The notes below the pieces were generated by a model, which did not search any database, was not told where the DNA came from, and worked only from the letters and a program-made list of their open reading frames with translations. A DNA stretch of 64,000 nt from contig JAJUFH010000001.1 in assembly GCA_029266035.1 (NCBI GenBank), positions 355,511 through 419,510 on the forward strand, in the 5' to 3' direction. The stretch comes from Sinomicrobium sp. Its GTDB lineage: Bacteria > Bacteroidota > Bacteroidia > Flavobacteriales > Flavobacteriaceae. This document shows, one piece after another, positions 33,950 to 44,859 of the stretch; position 1 is the first letter of the stretch; each line of letters starts with the position of its first letter. A program made the translations under genes and the position numbers.

Positions 33950-36900
33950 TTATACGGCATCGAGTTCTGGACGGTGTTTTTTCTCTCTCGACCACATAGC
34001 GTAAATAGCCGGAATCACATATAGAGTAAGCACAAGGGAAAACATAGTTCCTCCGATAATTACCACTCCCATCCCAATACGGCTGGTTGAAGCGGCTCCG
34101 AGCGAAAGCGCAATAGGCAAGGCTCCCAAAGCAATAGTGAGACTCGTCATCAATATAGGTCTCAATCGAGATTCGGCAGCGATGAGAATAGCTTCTGATT
34201 TAGGCATTCCCCCTTCTCGGAGCTGATTGGCAAATTCTACAATTAATATCCCATTCTTAGTTACTAGCCCAATTAACATAATAGTACCAATCTGGCTAAA
34301 AATATTCCAACTCTGCCCAAACAACCAAAGAGAAAACAAAGCACCGGCCACAGCCATTGGAACGGTAAGTATGATGATAAAAGGATCTACAAAACTCTCA
34401 AACTGAGCGGCGAGTATGAGAAATATCAACAACAAGGCCAATGCGAAGGCATAAGTTGTATTGGAACCACTTTCCATAAAATCCCTAGATTCACCCCCGA
34501 GATCTGTGGTAAATGAATCGTCCAGCACTTTTTCCTTGATTCTATCCATTGCCGCTATACCGTCTCCAATGGTTTTGCCGGGTGCTAATCCTGCCGAAAC
34601 CGTTGCAGAGAGATATCGGTTATGGTGGTAGAGTTGAGGCGGACTACTGTGTTCTGTAATATTGACTAGGTTATCTAATTGTATCAGTTTGCCATTTCTG
34701 TTGCGCACAAAAATGGTAGCCAAATCTACCGGAGCTTCCCGGTCTTCCTTGTCAAATTGCCCGATTACTTGGTATTGTCTTCCATTCATCAGAAAATAAC
34801 CGAAGCGTTGTCCACTGAGTGATAACTGCAAGGTTTGCGCCACATCGCGAACGGAAACTCCCATACTCTCTGCCTTTTGGCGGTCTATATCTACAAAAAC
34901 CTCGGGTTTGTTGAATTTGAGATCTACATCGGTAAAAGAAAACACCGGGTCTTTTTCTACCTCTGCCATAAACTCCGGCACTTTTTGTTCCAATTTTTCA
35001 AAATTAGGAGCCTGAATAATATACTGTATGGGCAAACCTCCGCGACGACTTACTGCAATGGTAGGCCTTTGGGTGACACTGGTTTTTGCGCCCACATATT
35101 TTTTGGCCCAACGATTGAGGTCGTTGGCAATCTCTCCCTGACTTCTCTCTCTTTCTCCGGGAGGGACCAATGTTATATTGGCTCTTCCACTGTTTACAGA
35201 AGCCGAACCAAAGCCCGGAGAAGTGAGTATCAAACTCACCTTTTTCTCTGGTATGGAATCGTTGATCAACTTAGTGATCTCGGTCATATAGCGATCCATA
35301 TACTCATACGACACCCCTTCGGGAGCGGTGACTCTTAAATTGACATAACTGCGATCTTCATAAGGCGCCGTTTCTTTGGGGAGCAACACATAAAACAATG
35401 CGGCGAGCCCAACACAGCCTGCCAAAAGTGGGAAGCTCAACCACTTCCTTTTCATAAAACGCTCCAAACTGCCGGCATACCCCTTATTTATCATTACAAA
35501 ATAAGGTTCTGTACGTCGATAAAATCGCGATTGTGTCTGCTTTCCCGGTTTCATGAGATAGGCGTTGAGCATAGGAGTAAGCGTAAGAGATACAAAGGCC
35601 GAAATAAGTACCGCCGCTCCCAAAACCACTCCAAATTCTCTAAATAACCTTCCCACAAAACCCTCGAGGAAAATAACCGGAAGAAATACTGCTGCCAAGG
35701 TTATAGAAATAGAGATCACCGCGAAGAAAATCTCCTTGGCTCCTTCTATGGCTGCTTTTATCGGATGTAATCCTTCTTCTACCTTTTTATAGATGTTTTC
35801 GGTTACTACTATACCGTCATCCACCACCAATCCGGTAGCCAACACTATAGCCAGTAGCGTCAATACATTGACCGAATAGCCAAGTAGCCACATAATAAAA
35901 AAGGTTCCAATAAGCGACACGGGTATATCCAGCAACGGTCTCAGTGCAATAGACCAGTTTCTAAAAAACAGGAAGATTACCAGTACAACCAGTACAATAG
36001 AGATGATCAAAGTCTCCCCCACTTCTTCTACAGCGCGTTTTACAAAAATCGTATCATCGGAAGCTATATTGAGTTTAAATCCTTCGGGGAGATCTCTCAA
36101 TAAGTTTTCGTACTCCTCATAAAAGGCATCGGCAATATCAAGATAGTTGGTTCCCGGCTGTGGAATAATAGCCACAGCTACCATGGGTTGCCCGGAGTCG
36201 CTCATCTTGGTCTCCATATTTTCGGCCTCTAGAGCAGCCTTTCCCACATCTTTAAAGCGTACTATCTCATTGCCGTCGGCTCGAATAATGATATTGTCAA
36301 ATTCTTCTTCGGTAGCGAGATTACCAATAGTACGCACCGTAAGTTCGGTATTGGCTCCGGTAAGTTTTCCTGAGGGGAGCTCTACATTTTGAGCTAAAAG
36401 TGCATCTCTCACATCACCTACGGTAACGCCGTAAGCAGAGAGTTTGAGCGGATCCATCCACAGACGCATAGCATACCTTCGCTCACCCCAGATCTGTACA
36501 CTACTCACTCCTGGTATGGTTTGTATTCGCTGTGCTATAACGTTATCTGCGTAGTCGGAGAGTTCTAAAGTATTTTTTACATCGCTCTGAATAGTCATCG
36601 CAATAATGCGTTCTGCATCGCCATCTTCCTTTCTCACTACCGGAGGAGCATCGATATCTTCAGGGAGGTTTCGCATAGCTTGCGACACTTTATCTCTAAC
36701 ATCATTAGCAGCCTCTTCTAGGTTTTTGTCTAGGTTAAACTCTATATTTATACGGCTTCGACCTTGAGAACTGCTAGAAGTAATATTGCGAATACCGTCA
36801 ATAGCGTTTATCGATTTTTCGAGAGGTTCGGTAATTTGCGACTCAATAATCTCTGCATTAGCTCCCGCATAGGAGGTTTGCACGGAAACTCGCGCCGGAT

Positions 36901-37021
36901 CTATAGACGGGAATTCCCGAACCCCTAGGAACAAATACCCCAACACTCCGAAAAGGATAATCAGGATATTCATCACCAAAGCCAGTACAGGTCGTTTTAT
37001 ACTTAAGGTAGATAAATTCAT
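33950..37021 (-). CDS. RND efflux pump, inner-membrane transporter (second operon)
   Basis: This 1023-residue AcrB/MexB-like proton antiporter has the TM4 proton-relay motif TGLVVDDGIVVTENI and the C-terminal IGLVTKNGILIVEFANQL. The N-terminus NLSTLSIKRPVLALVMNILI is typical of the efflux-1 type common in Bacteroidota. It differs clearly from the pump at 13057 (ending SREKKHRPELDAV), so the two are not a recent duplication. It lies between adaptor and channel genes in a compact operon. The substrate is unknown. Confidence 0.95.
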   Translation of the reverse strand: MNLSTLSIKRPVLALVMNILIILFGVLGYLFLGVREFPSIDPARVSVQTSYAGANAEIIESQITEPLEKSINAIDGIRNITSSSSQGRSRINIEFNLDKNLEEAANDVRDKVSQAMRNLPEDIDAPPVVRKEDGDAERIIAMTIQSDVKNTLELSDYADNVIAQRIQTIPGVSSVQIWGERRYAMRLWMDPLKLSAYGVTVGDVRDALLAQNVELPSGKLTGANTELTVRTIGNLATEEEFDNIIIRADGNEIVRFKDVGKAALEAENMETKMSDSGQPMVAVAIIPQPGTNYLDIADAFYEEYENLLRDLPEGFKLNIASDDTIFVKRAVEEVGETLIISIVLVVLVIFLFFRNWSIALRPLLDIPVSLIGTFFIMWLLGYSVNVLTLLAIVLATGLVVDDGIVVTENIYKKVEEGLHPIKAAIEGAKEIFFAVISISITLAAVFLPVIFLEGFVGRLFREFGVVLGAAVLISAFVSLTLTPMLNAYLMKPGKQTQSRFYRRTEPYFVMINKGYAGSLERFMKRKWLSFPLLAGCVGLAALFYVLLPKETAPYEDRSYVNLRVTAPEGVSYEYMDRYMTEITKLINDSIPEKKVSLILTSPGFGSASVNSGRANITLVPPGERERSQGEIANDLNRWAKKYVGAKTSVTQRPTIAVSRRGGLPIQYIIQAPNFEKLEQKVPEFMAEVEKDPVFSFTDVDLKFNKPEVFVDIDRQKAESMGVSVRDVAQTLQLSLSGQRFGYFLMNGRQYQVIGQFDKEDREAPVDLATIFVRNRNGKLIQLDNLVNITEHSSPPQLYHHNRYLSATVSAGLAPGKTIGDGIAAMDRIKEKVLDDSFTTDLGGESRDFMESGSNTTYAFALALLLIFLILAAQFESFVDPFIIILTVPMAVAGALFSLWLFGQSWNIFSQIGTIMLIGLVTKNGILIVEFANQLREGGMPKSEAILIAAESRLRPILMTSLTIALGALPIALSLGAASTSRIGMGVVIIGGTMFSLVLTLYVIPAIYAMWSREKKHRPELDAV

Positions 37022-37046
37022 CTGGATGAGCTAAAGAAGTATTTTG

Positions 37047-38102
37047 TTAATGATCGAGAACCACATTTACTGCCGCCCCATCTTCTAGGGCCATGATGCC
37101 GTATGTAAGAATAGTATCTCCTTTCTGTATTCCGGTAAGCACTCGCACATCACTTTTGGTACGGGCACCTGTTTCTACCTCTACGGCATGAGCTTTACCG
37201 TTTTTCACTACAAAAATCTTTTTGCCGTTCTGTATGGGTATTAGCGCTTCCGAAGGCACTAAAAGAGCATCGGGCACTACTTCAAGGGGGAATTTCACAT
37301 TGACAAACAACCCCGGATACAGCAATCCCTCGCTATTGTCGGCCACAGCCCTCATTTTGAGTGTACGGGTATCTACATCTACCTCGGGTTCTACAGCGTA
37401 TACCTTAGCCTTAAACTCTTTTCCTCCGTCGGAAGTGGTAAAGGTAAATTCACTGTCAACTTTTATCTGGGACACATATTTACCAGGAATGGCAAAGGTG
37501 AGTTTAAGCTGATCGGTATTGACCAATCTAGCGACCGTTGTAGATGGAGTTATATAGGTTCCTTTTGAAATATTGCGCAAACCGATAGTACCGGAAAACG
37601 GGGCTCTTACAGAAGTTTTGTAAAGCTGAGCTGCAATGAGTTCGGCCTCAGCGCTGGCCGATTCGTAATCAGCACTGGCCATATCGTATTCTTCCTGACT
37701 TATACCTTGCTTTTCGAGTAGTAGTTTTGCTCTTCGCTCATTTTCGGCAGCAAGATTTTTAGCGGTTTCGGCCTTTGAAAGCTGCGCCTTTAACTCAATA
37801 TCATCTACCTTAAAAAGAATCTGTCCCGCCGAAACTCGAGAACCCTCCTTGAAGTAAATCTCCTTAATTACCCCAGCTACTTCGCTTCGTATATCTACCA
37901 TTTCATTGGCTTCTAGAGAACCGGAAAGCGACAAGCCGTCTGCAAATAGTTCTGGTTGTACCACCATACCCGAAATTTGCAAGGGTCCCCTCGCCTTATT
38001 TCCTTTAGATGCCGTAGCTTCGTTGTTTTTACTGACCCTATAGACAATGAGAGCCACCAGCCCCAAAGCCAGAAGGCCAAAGACTATCGTACGTATTTTC
38101 AT
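37047..38102 (-). CDS. RND efflux periplasmic adaptor (second operon)
   Basis: The 351-residue adaptor has an N-terminal membrane anchor (TIVFGLLALGLVALIVYRVS) rather than a lipobox. The lipoyl-like halves VDIRSEVAGVIKEIYFKEGS and TSVRAPFSGTIGLRNIS flank a short coiled-coil hairpin (about 105-155), and beta-barrel segments follow. The start is ATG at 38102. It is first in its operon, 25 bases before the pump. The shared 12-mer AAATTTACCCAT lies upstream at 38228-38239. Confidence 0.9.
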   Translation of the reverse strand: MKIRTIVFGLLALGLVALIVYRVSKNNEATASKGNKARGPLQISGMVVQPELFADGLSLSGSLEANEMVDIRSEVAGVIKEIYFKEGSRVSAGQILFKVDDIELKAQLSKAETAKNLAAENERRAKLLLEKQGISQEEYDMASADYESASAEAELIAAQLYKTSVRAPFSGTIGLRNISKGTYITPSTTVARLVNTDQLKLTFAIPGKYVSQIKVDSEFTFTTSDGGKEFKAKVYAVEPEVDVDTRTLKMRAVADNSEGLLYPGLFVNVKFPLEVVPDALLVPSEALIPIQNGKKIFVVKNGKAHAVEVETGARTKSDVRVLTGIQKGDTILTYGIMALEDGAAVNVVLDH

Positions 38103-38510
38103 ACTGCAGATTAGGTTAGTATTCTATGTTGATTATATTTTACGGTGTAACCCAAATTGGAATATTAATCCTTAAAGGTAATGCAAGTATAAGGTTTTAT
38201 AAAAATATAGCCCTTTAATACCGTTTTAAATTTACCCATATTTACATTTTTTTAAGAAAAAAGTGTTAATAGAACTCTTCTTTATTGCTCTTTAACAAGA
38301 ATTATAAGACTCTATGACACAAAATTCATTTAGACTACTATTGTCCTCCAGCAATATCATAATTTTAAAATCGAAAACTAAAGAAATTGAATGGCATAAC
38401 AAAATACGGTCTCGTGTTAGACCCAAAACTTCAGTCCTCAATAACTCATCTCCTAAACCACAATAACCCGTTAACCCAATAACTTAATAACCATTAACCC
38501 ACCTCCCAAC
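38103..38510. other. Intergenic stretch between the second RND operon and eno
   Basis: No gene is visible. It holds the AAATTTACCCAT motif at 38228-38239, a T-rich stretch near 38247, and a degenerate run of CCCAATAA/AACC-type sequence at 38461-38500 related to the octamer minisatellite at 29507. Confidence 0.5.
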
Positions 38511-38545
38511 AAAAAAACCGCCTAAAACTTTACATTCTAGACGGT
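38511..38545 (-). terminator. Intrinsic terminator after eno
   Basis: ACCGCCT (38517-38523) and AGACGGT (38539-38545) pair with one mismatch. On the minus strand the stem is followed by a T-run (A-run at 38511-38517) and lies 30 bases past the eno stop. Confidence 0.6.
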
Positions 38546-38574
38546 CTCTGAAGTATTATTCTATATCTTGGATA

Positions 38575-39879
<1,305 letters not shown>

Positions 39880-39914
39880 TTATACTGTTGTATTAAACTA
39901 TTACTCCCTCAAAA

Positions 39915-41033
39915 CTATTTCTTTACTGCAACAGCTTCGGATATCATGCGAATAAAATCGTCGAAGAGATACGAAGCGTCGTGCGGTCCTGAACTGGCTT
40001 CAGGGTGATACTGTACAGAAAAGCAGTTCTTTCCCTTTATTCGTATTCCTGCAACTGTATTGTCGTTGAGATGAACATGTGTGATTTCCACATCGGGATG
40101 CTTCTCTACCTCTTCTCTATTAATAGCAAAACCGTGATTTTGAGAAGTGATTTCCCCTCTTCCAGTCAACATATTTTTGACAGGGTGGTTTATTCCGCGG
40201 TGACCATTGTGCATCTTATAGCTCGATATTCCCTGTGAAAGGGCGATAATCTGATGTCCGAGACAAATACCAAACAAGGGGAGATTTTCTTCTATAATCG
40301 CTTTAGCTACCTCGATCACCCCTGTAAGAGGTTCTGGATCTCCAGGACCATTGGAAAGAAAATACCCGTCCGGATTCCACGCCTTGAGCTCTTCGAGTGA
40401 AGTATTGTAAGGAAACACCTTTACATAGGCATCTCTACTTGCGAGATTTCTGAGGATATTCATTTTAATTCCCAAATCGAGAGCTGCTATTTTATAGGTA
40501 GCGTCGGGCTTACCCACAAAGTAAGGTTCTTTAATAGAAACCGCAGAAGCCAACTCCAGGCCTTCCATATCCGGAACTTCGGTCAATTGTGCTTTTAGCT
40601 CATCAATTTTATCTACTTCTGTAGAGATTACAGCATTCATGGCACCGTGATCTCGAATATATCTCACCAGAGCGCGAGTATCTACATCTGAGATGGCAAA
40701 CAGTCCATTTTCTTCGAGGAATTCAAGGAGAGAGCCATCCGCGCCTTCTCTTGAAAAGTCATAGTTAAAATTTTTACAGACCAAACCAGCAATCTTTACA
40801 GAGCTCGATTCTACTTCTTCTTTCTTAATTCCGTAATTTCCTATATGCGCATTGGTAGTAACCATTATCTGCCCGAAATAAGAAGGATCGGTAAAAATCT
40901 CTTGGTAACCTGTCATTCCGGTATTAAAACACAGCTCTCCAAAGGCGGTACCGTCTTTACCTACCGCCTTTCCATAAAAAATGGCCCCATCCGCAAGGAT
41001 AACGACCGCTTTCTTTTTTGATTGATACTTCAT
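39915..41033 (-). CDS. carA: Carbamoyl-phosphate synthase, small (glutaminase) subunit
   Basis: The 372-residue subunit releases ammonia from glutamine for carbamoyl phosphate synthesis, feeding pyrimidine and arginine pathways. The N-terminal domain has FGELCFNTGMTGYQEIFTDP, and the class I amidotransferase domain has the nucleophile in LFGICLGHQIIALSQG and the partner His/Glu in VQYHPEASSGPHDA. The large subunit gene carB is not adjacent. The start is ATG at 41033; the alpha-operon terminator lies between it and rplQ. Confidence 0.96.
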   Translation of the reverse strand: MKYQSKKKAVVILADGAIFYGKAVGKDGTAFGELCFNTGMTGYQEIFTDPSYFGQIMVTTNAHIGNYGIKKEEVESSSVKIAGLVCKNFNYDFSREGADGSLLEFLEENGLFAISDVDTRALVRYIRDHGAMNAVISTEVDKIDELKAQLTEVPDMEGLELASAVSIKEPYFVGKPDATYKIAALDLGIKMNILRNLASRDAYVKVFPYNTSLEELKAWNPDGYFLSNGPGDPEPLTGVIEVAKAIIEENLPLFGICLGHQIIALSQGISSYKMHNGHRGINHPVKNMLTGRGEITSQNHGFAINREEVEKHPDVEITHVHLNDNTVAGIRIKGKNCFSVQYHPEASSGPHDASYLFDDFIRMISEAVAVKK

Positions 41034-41156
41034 CTATGGATATATAATTATACTAAATGTCACCGACACCTGAGCTTCAAAACTTTAAAAATCAAGGTTT
41101 AAACCTCATTTCTTTGGCCGTGCAAAAACATTTAAAGTTTTACAAAATAACACAAA

Positions 41157-41187
41157 AAAAAGGATAAACTAAAATGTTTATCCTTTT
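41157..41187 (-). terminator. Terminator of the alpha operon, after rplQ
   Basis: AAAAGGATAAAC and GTTTATCCTTTT form a 12-bp stem with a 7-base loop; on the minus strand a T-run follows (A-run from 41153). It lies 28 bases past the rplQ stop and separates the ribosomal cluster from carA-eno. Confidence 0.8.
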
Positions 41188-41214
41188 GGTATGTAACGAT
41201 TTTATCACCATTCG

Positions 41215-41757
41215 TTATTCGTCGGCAGAAGCTTTTTTATCGTTGTTTTCAGGCTTATTCTCTGCCTCTTCCACTTTATCTTCTTTAACTTCCTCTGCCT
41301 TAGGCGCCTCTTCTACTTCTATGGGAGTATCAGCTTTTTTGCCTCTACCACCACGTCTTGTAGATTTCTTTTTAGCGGCTTTTTCAGTGTTGTAAGTTTC
41401 GTTGTAATCCACCAACTCAATAAGAGCCATATCTGCATTATCACCGAGACGGTTACCCAGTTTTATAATACGAGTATACCCTCCTGGTCGATCTGCGACC
41501 TTTACAGCTATATCCCTAAACAATTCTGTTACGGCATATTTACTTCTCAATCTCGCAAAAACTATCCTTCTGTTATGCGTAGTATCTTCTTTAGATTTTG
41601 TAATAAGAGGTTCCACAAACACTTTTAAGGCCTTAGCTTTTGCTACGGTAGTATTGATTCGTTTGTGCTCAATCAATGAGCAAGCCATATTGGCCAGCAT
41701 CGATTTTCTGTGAGCCGACTTCCTCCCGAGGTGATTTATTTTCTTTCCGTGTCTCAT
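41215..41757 (-). CDS. rplQ: 50S ribosomal protein L17
   Basis: The first about 118 residues are standard L17 ([39 protein letters not shown]). The protein is 180 residues, against about 127 in E. coli; the extra C-terminal tail is Lys/Arg then Glu/Asp rich ([16 protein letters not shown], then [13 protein letters not shown]) and low in complexity. L17 lies at the exit side of the large subunit. It is the last gene of the alpha operon, 58 bases after rpoA. Confidence 0.96.
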   Translation of the reverse strand: MRHGKKINHLGRKSAHRKSMLANMACSLIEHKRINTTVAKAKALKVFVEPLITKSKEDTTHNRRIVFARLRSKYAVTELFRDIAVKVADRPGGYTRIIKLGNRLGDNADMALIELVDYNETYNTEKAAKKKSTRRGGRGKKADTPIEVEEAPKAEEVKEDKVEEAENKPENNDKKASADE

Positions 41758-41815
41758 CTTTAATTCCCTGTATTGTGTCCTGTACTGTTTTTATAACACT
41801 AAAAATCAGGCAGGA

Positions 41816-42808
41816 TTAATCTTTATCTAATTTATATTTGGAGAGATCCATTCCAAAACTCAATCCTTTAACGCCTACGAGCTCTTCCAATTCGGTAAGT
41901 GACTTTTTACCGAAGTTTCTGAACTTCATCAAGTCGTTTTTGTTAAAGGACACCAAATCTCCCAGTGTATCCACTTCGGCCGCTTTCAGACAGTTCAATG
42001 CGCGCACTGACAAATCGAGATCGACCAACTTAGTTTTGAGCAATTGTCTCATGTGCAGAGACTCCTCATCGTAAGTTTCAGTTTGTGCAATTTCATCAGC
42101 TTCAAGCGTAATTCTCTCATCGGAGAACAACATAAAGTGATGAATAAGAATCTTGGCTGCTTCGGTAAGCGCATCTTTTGGATGAATAGAACCGTCGCTA
42201 ACAATCTCAAACACCAATTTTTCGTAATCCGTTTTTTGTTCTACACGATAGTTTTCAACGCTGTACTTTACATTCTTGATCGGCGTAAAAATGGAATCGG
42301 TAAAGATAGTTCCTATCGGCGCATTGGCTTTTTTATTTTCCTCTGCAGGAACATAGCCTCTACCTTTTTCAATAGTGAGTTCGAGGTTTATATTCACCTC
42401 TTTTTCCATATTGCAAATCACGTGATCCGGGTTCAACACCTGAAAACCTGATATAAACTTCTGGAAATCTCCAGCTGTCAGTTGCTCTTTTCCCGTAACG
42501 GAAACCGTTACGGTTTCGTTTTCCACATCTTCTATCTGCCTTTTAAAGCGCACCTGTTTCAGGTTGAGTATTATTTCGGTCACGTCTTCCACTACACCAG
42601 ATATGGTAGAGAATTCGTGCTCTACACCTTCTATCCTTACAGATGTAATCGCAAAACCATCCAAAGAAGCCAATAAGACTCTTCGCAATGCGTTACCAAC
42701 GGTCAATCCATATCCGGGTTCGAGAGGACGGAATTCAAATTTCCCCTCGAAATCGGAAGAATCGATCATTATAACTTTATCGGGCTTTTGAAAATTTAAT
42801 ATTGCCAT
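41816..42808 (-). CDS. rpoA: RNA polymerase alpha subunit
   Basis: The 330-residue subunit has the N-terminal assembly domain ([20 protein letters not shown]) and the C-terminal helix-hairpin-helix domain ([35 protein letters not shown]) that contacts upstream DNA and activators. The length is normal. It lies between rpsD and rplQ as in most bacteria. Confidence 0.97.
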   Translation of the reverse strand: MAILNFQKPDKVIMIDSSDFEGKFEFRPLEPGYGLTVGNALRRVLLASLDGFAITSVRIEGVEHEFSTISGVVEDVTEIILNLKQVRFKRQIEDVENETVTVSVTGKEQLTAGDFQKFISGFQVLNPDHVICNMEKEVNINLELTIEKGRGYVPAEENKKANAPIGTIFTDSIFTPIKNVKYSVENYRVEQKTDYEKLVFEIVSDGSIHPKDALTEAAKILIHHFMLFSDERITLEADEIAQTETYDEESLHMRQLLKTKLVDLDLSVRALNCLKAAEVDTLGDLVSFNKNDLMKFRNFGKKSLTELEELVGVKGLSFGMDLSKYKLDKD

Positions 42809-42829
42809 AGTTCGACAGCTGTCTGATTA

Positions 42830-43435
42830 TTATTTAGAGTATAACTCGACGATTAATTGTTCTTTAATGTTTTCCGGGATTTGAAGTCTCTCCGGTACAT
42901 TGACGAACGTTCCCTCTCTTTTCTCTGTATTCCAAGTAATCCATTCGTATACCGCAGAGTTATTGGCCAGCGAATTTCCGATTACCTCGAGGGATTTTGA
43001 CTTTTCACGTACACCGACAACATCGCCGGCTTTAAGGGTGTATGAAGGAATATTTACAATTTCTCCATTCACAGTAATATGACGGTGAGATACCAATTGT
43101 CTAGCACCTCTTCTCGACGGAGATATCCCCATTCGGTATACCACGTTATCTAGTCGGGACTCACAAAGTTGAAGCAATACTTCCCCTGTTACTCCTTTAC
43201 TTCGGTTTGCCTTTTCAAAAAGGTTTCTAAACTGTCGCTCTAGAATACCGTAAGTATATTTAGCTTTCTGCTTTTCGGTAAGCTGAATAGCGTATTCTGA
43301 TTTCTTTCCTCTCCTCCTGTTATTTCCGTGTTGTCCGGGAGGATAATTCTTTTTTTCAAAAGACTTGTCATCACCAAAAATGGGCTCTCCGAACTTCCTG
43401 GCGATCTTAGTTTGTGGTCCTGTGTATCTTGCCAT
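42830..43435 (-). CDS. rpsD: 30S ribosomal protein S4
   Basis: The 201-residue protein nucleates 30S assembly on 16S rRNA. The S4 RNA-binding domain is clear ([40 protein letters not shown]), and the N-terminus lacks the zinc cysteines of some S4 proteins. It is separated from rpsK by 156 bases, one of the larger gaps in the cluster, in which I see no gene. Confidence 0.97.
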   Translation of the reverse strand: MARYTGPQTKIARKFGEPIFGDDKSFEKKNYPPGQHGNNRRRGKKSEYAIQLTEKQKAKYTYGILERQFRNLFEKANRSKGVTGEVLLQLCESRLDNVVYRMGISPSRRGARQLVSHRHITVNGEIVNIPSYTLKAGDVVGVREKSKSLEVIGNSLANNSAVYEWITWNTEKREGTFVNVPERLQIPENIKEQLIVELYSK

Positions 43436-43591
43436 ACCTATTTAATATTTTGGGAATGATTATGAATTAAGGCTTATCCTTCGATAATCGTTAACTATTC
43501 CCGTTCATTTAATTACAATTATAAAAGTGACTAGTGATAAGGATCTAAGGATTATCCTGTACCGTATCACACCGTCTGTTAAGTCTACAAA

Positions 43592-43987
43592 TCAGACTCT
43601 CCTTCTTTTAGGAGGTCGACATCCGTTGTGTGGCAGTGGAGTTACATCGATAATTTCGGTAACCTCTATACCAGCATTGTGTAGGGTTCTAATAGCGGAT
43701 TCCCTTCCGTTACCTGGACCTTTCACGTAGACTTTAACCTTTCTCAATCCAGCATCCTGCGCAATTTTAGCAGCATCCTCGGCAGCAACCTGTGCAGCAT
43801 AGGGAGTATTTTTCTTAGATCCTCTAAAGCCCATTTTACCGGCAGAAGACCAAGAGATAACATCACCCTTCTTGTTGGTCAATGCTACGATGATATTGTT
43901 AAATGAAGCTGTTACATGTGCTTCACCAACAGACTCCACTATAACCTTGCGTTTCTTCGCAGAAGCTTTTGTATTCGACTTTGCCAT
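43592..43987 (-). CDS. rpsK: 30S ribosomal protein S11
   Basis: The 131-residue protein of the 30S platform shows [20 protein letters not shown] and [16 protein letters not shown] and ends [15 protein letters not shown], the family ending. It lies 14 bases after rpsM. Confidence 0.97.
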   Translation of the reverse strand: MAKSNTKASAKKRKVIVESVGEAHVTASFNNIIVALTNKKGDVISWSSAGKMGFRGSKKNTPYAAQVAAEDAAKIAQDAGLRKVKVYVKGPGNGRESAIRTLHNAGIEVTEIIDVTPLPHNGCRPPKRRRV

Positions 43988-44001
43988 ATTACCTTACGTT
44001 A

Positions 44002-44376
44002 TTATTTGGTTGCCTTCTTCTTATTAGCAACAGTTTTTCGTCTACCTTTTCGGGTTCTCGAGTTGTTTTTGGTTCGCTGACCTCTCAACGGTAAGCCGGC
44101 ACGGTGCCGGATACCGCGATAACAACCTATATCCATAAGACGCTTGATGTTCAACTGTACTTCAGAGCGCAATTCTCCTTCAATCTTAAAAGCACCAACA
44201 GCCTCGCGAATACGGTTTATCTCCTCATCCGTCCAGTCAGACACTTTAGTATCTTCGTTCACTTCAGCTTTTGCCAGTATTTCCTTGGCCCTGCTTTTTC
44301 CGATACCAAAAATATAAGTCAGTGAGATAACTCCACGCTTATGTTTAGGTATGTCTACTCCTGCAATTCTTGCCAT
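44002..44376 (-). CDS. rpsM: 30S ribosomal protein S13
   Basis: The 124-residue head protein begins [20 protein letters not shown] and ends in a basic tail ([18 protein letters not shown]). It contacts the P-site tRNA and the bridge to the large subunit. It follows rpmJ by two bases. Confidence 0.97.
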   Translation of the reverse strand: MARIAGVDIPKHKRGVISLTYIFGIGKSRAKEILAKAEVNEDTKVSDWTDEEINRIREAVGAFKIEGELRSEVQLNIKRLMDIGCYRGIRHRAGLPLRGQRTKNNSRTRKGRRKTVANKKKATK

Positions 44377-44378
44377 AA

Positions 44379-44495
44379 TTACCCTTGTCTTTGTTTAAAT
44401 CTCGGATTCTTTTTATTAATTACGTACAATCTCCCCTTACGACGCACAATCTTGCACTCGGGACTTCTCTTTTTTAGCGATGCTCTTACTTTCAT
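44379..44495 (-). CDS. rpmJ: 50S ribosomal protein L36, zinc-free form
   Basis: The 38-residue frame reads [20 protein letters not shown] then [18 protein letters not shown]. The zinc-binding form has three Cys and one His; here only one cysteine (C14) remains, so this is the C-minus form. It sits between infA and rpsM, the normal place. Confidence 0.92.
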   Translation of the reverse strand: MKVRASLKKRSPECKIVRRKGRLYVINKKNPRFKQRQG

Positions 44496-44544
44496 GATGA
44501 TTGAAATTCAAACCGAACACGGCACTTATCGTCCTGTTTGGTCG

Positions 44545-44760
44545 TTAATATCTATATGTGATTCTGGCTTTTGTCAAATCGTAAGGGCTCATTTCGAGCT
44601 TCACCTTATCTCCTGGCAACAATTTTATATAGTGCATACGCATTTTGCCTGAAATATGGGCAGTGACAACGTGCCCGTTTTCAAGTTCCACACGAAACAT
44701 TGCATTCGACAATGCTTCGACTATCGTACCATCTTGTTCTATTGCTGCTTGTTTAGCCAT
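44545..44760 (-). CDS. infA: Translation initiation factor IF-1
   Basis: The 71-residue OB-fold protein ([40 protein letters not shown]) blocks the A site during initiation. It lies between secY and rpmJ. TAAATTTG on the minus strand at 44808-44815 could be a -7 element of an internal promoter, though no TTG is at ideal spacing. Confidence 0.96.
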   Translation of the reverse strand: MAKQAAIEQDGTIVEALSNAMFRVELENGHVVTAHISGKMRMHYIKLLPGDKVKLEMSPYDLTKARITYRY

Positions 44761-44859
44761 GTATTACACTTCTGTATTTTAATTTACTACCCTTTTTAAA
44801 GGCGGCACAAATTTATAATTTTTCTGCTTACAATCGAGAAGCAATTTAAACAATTACGT

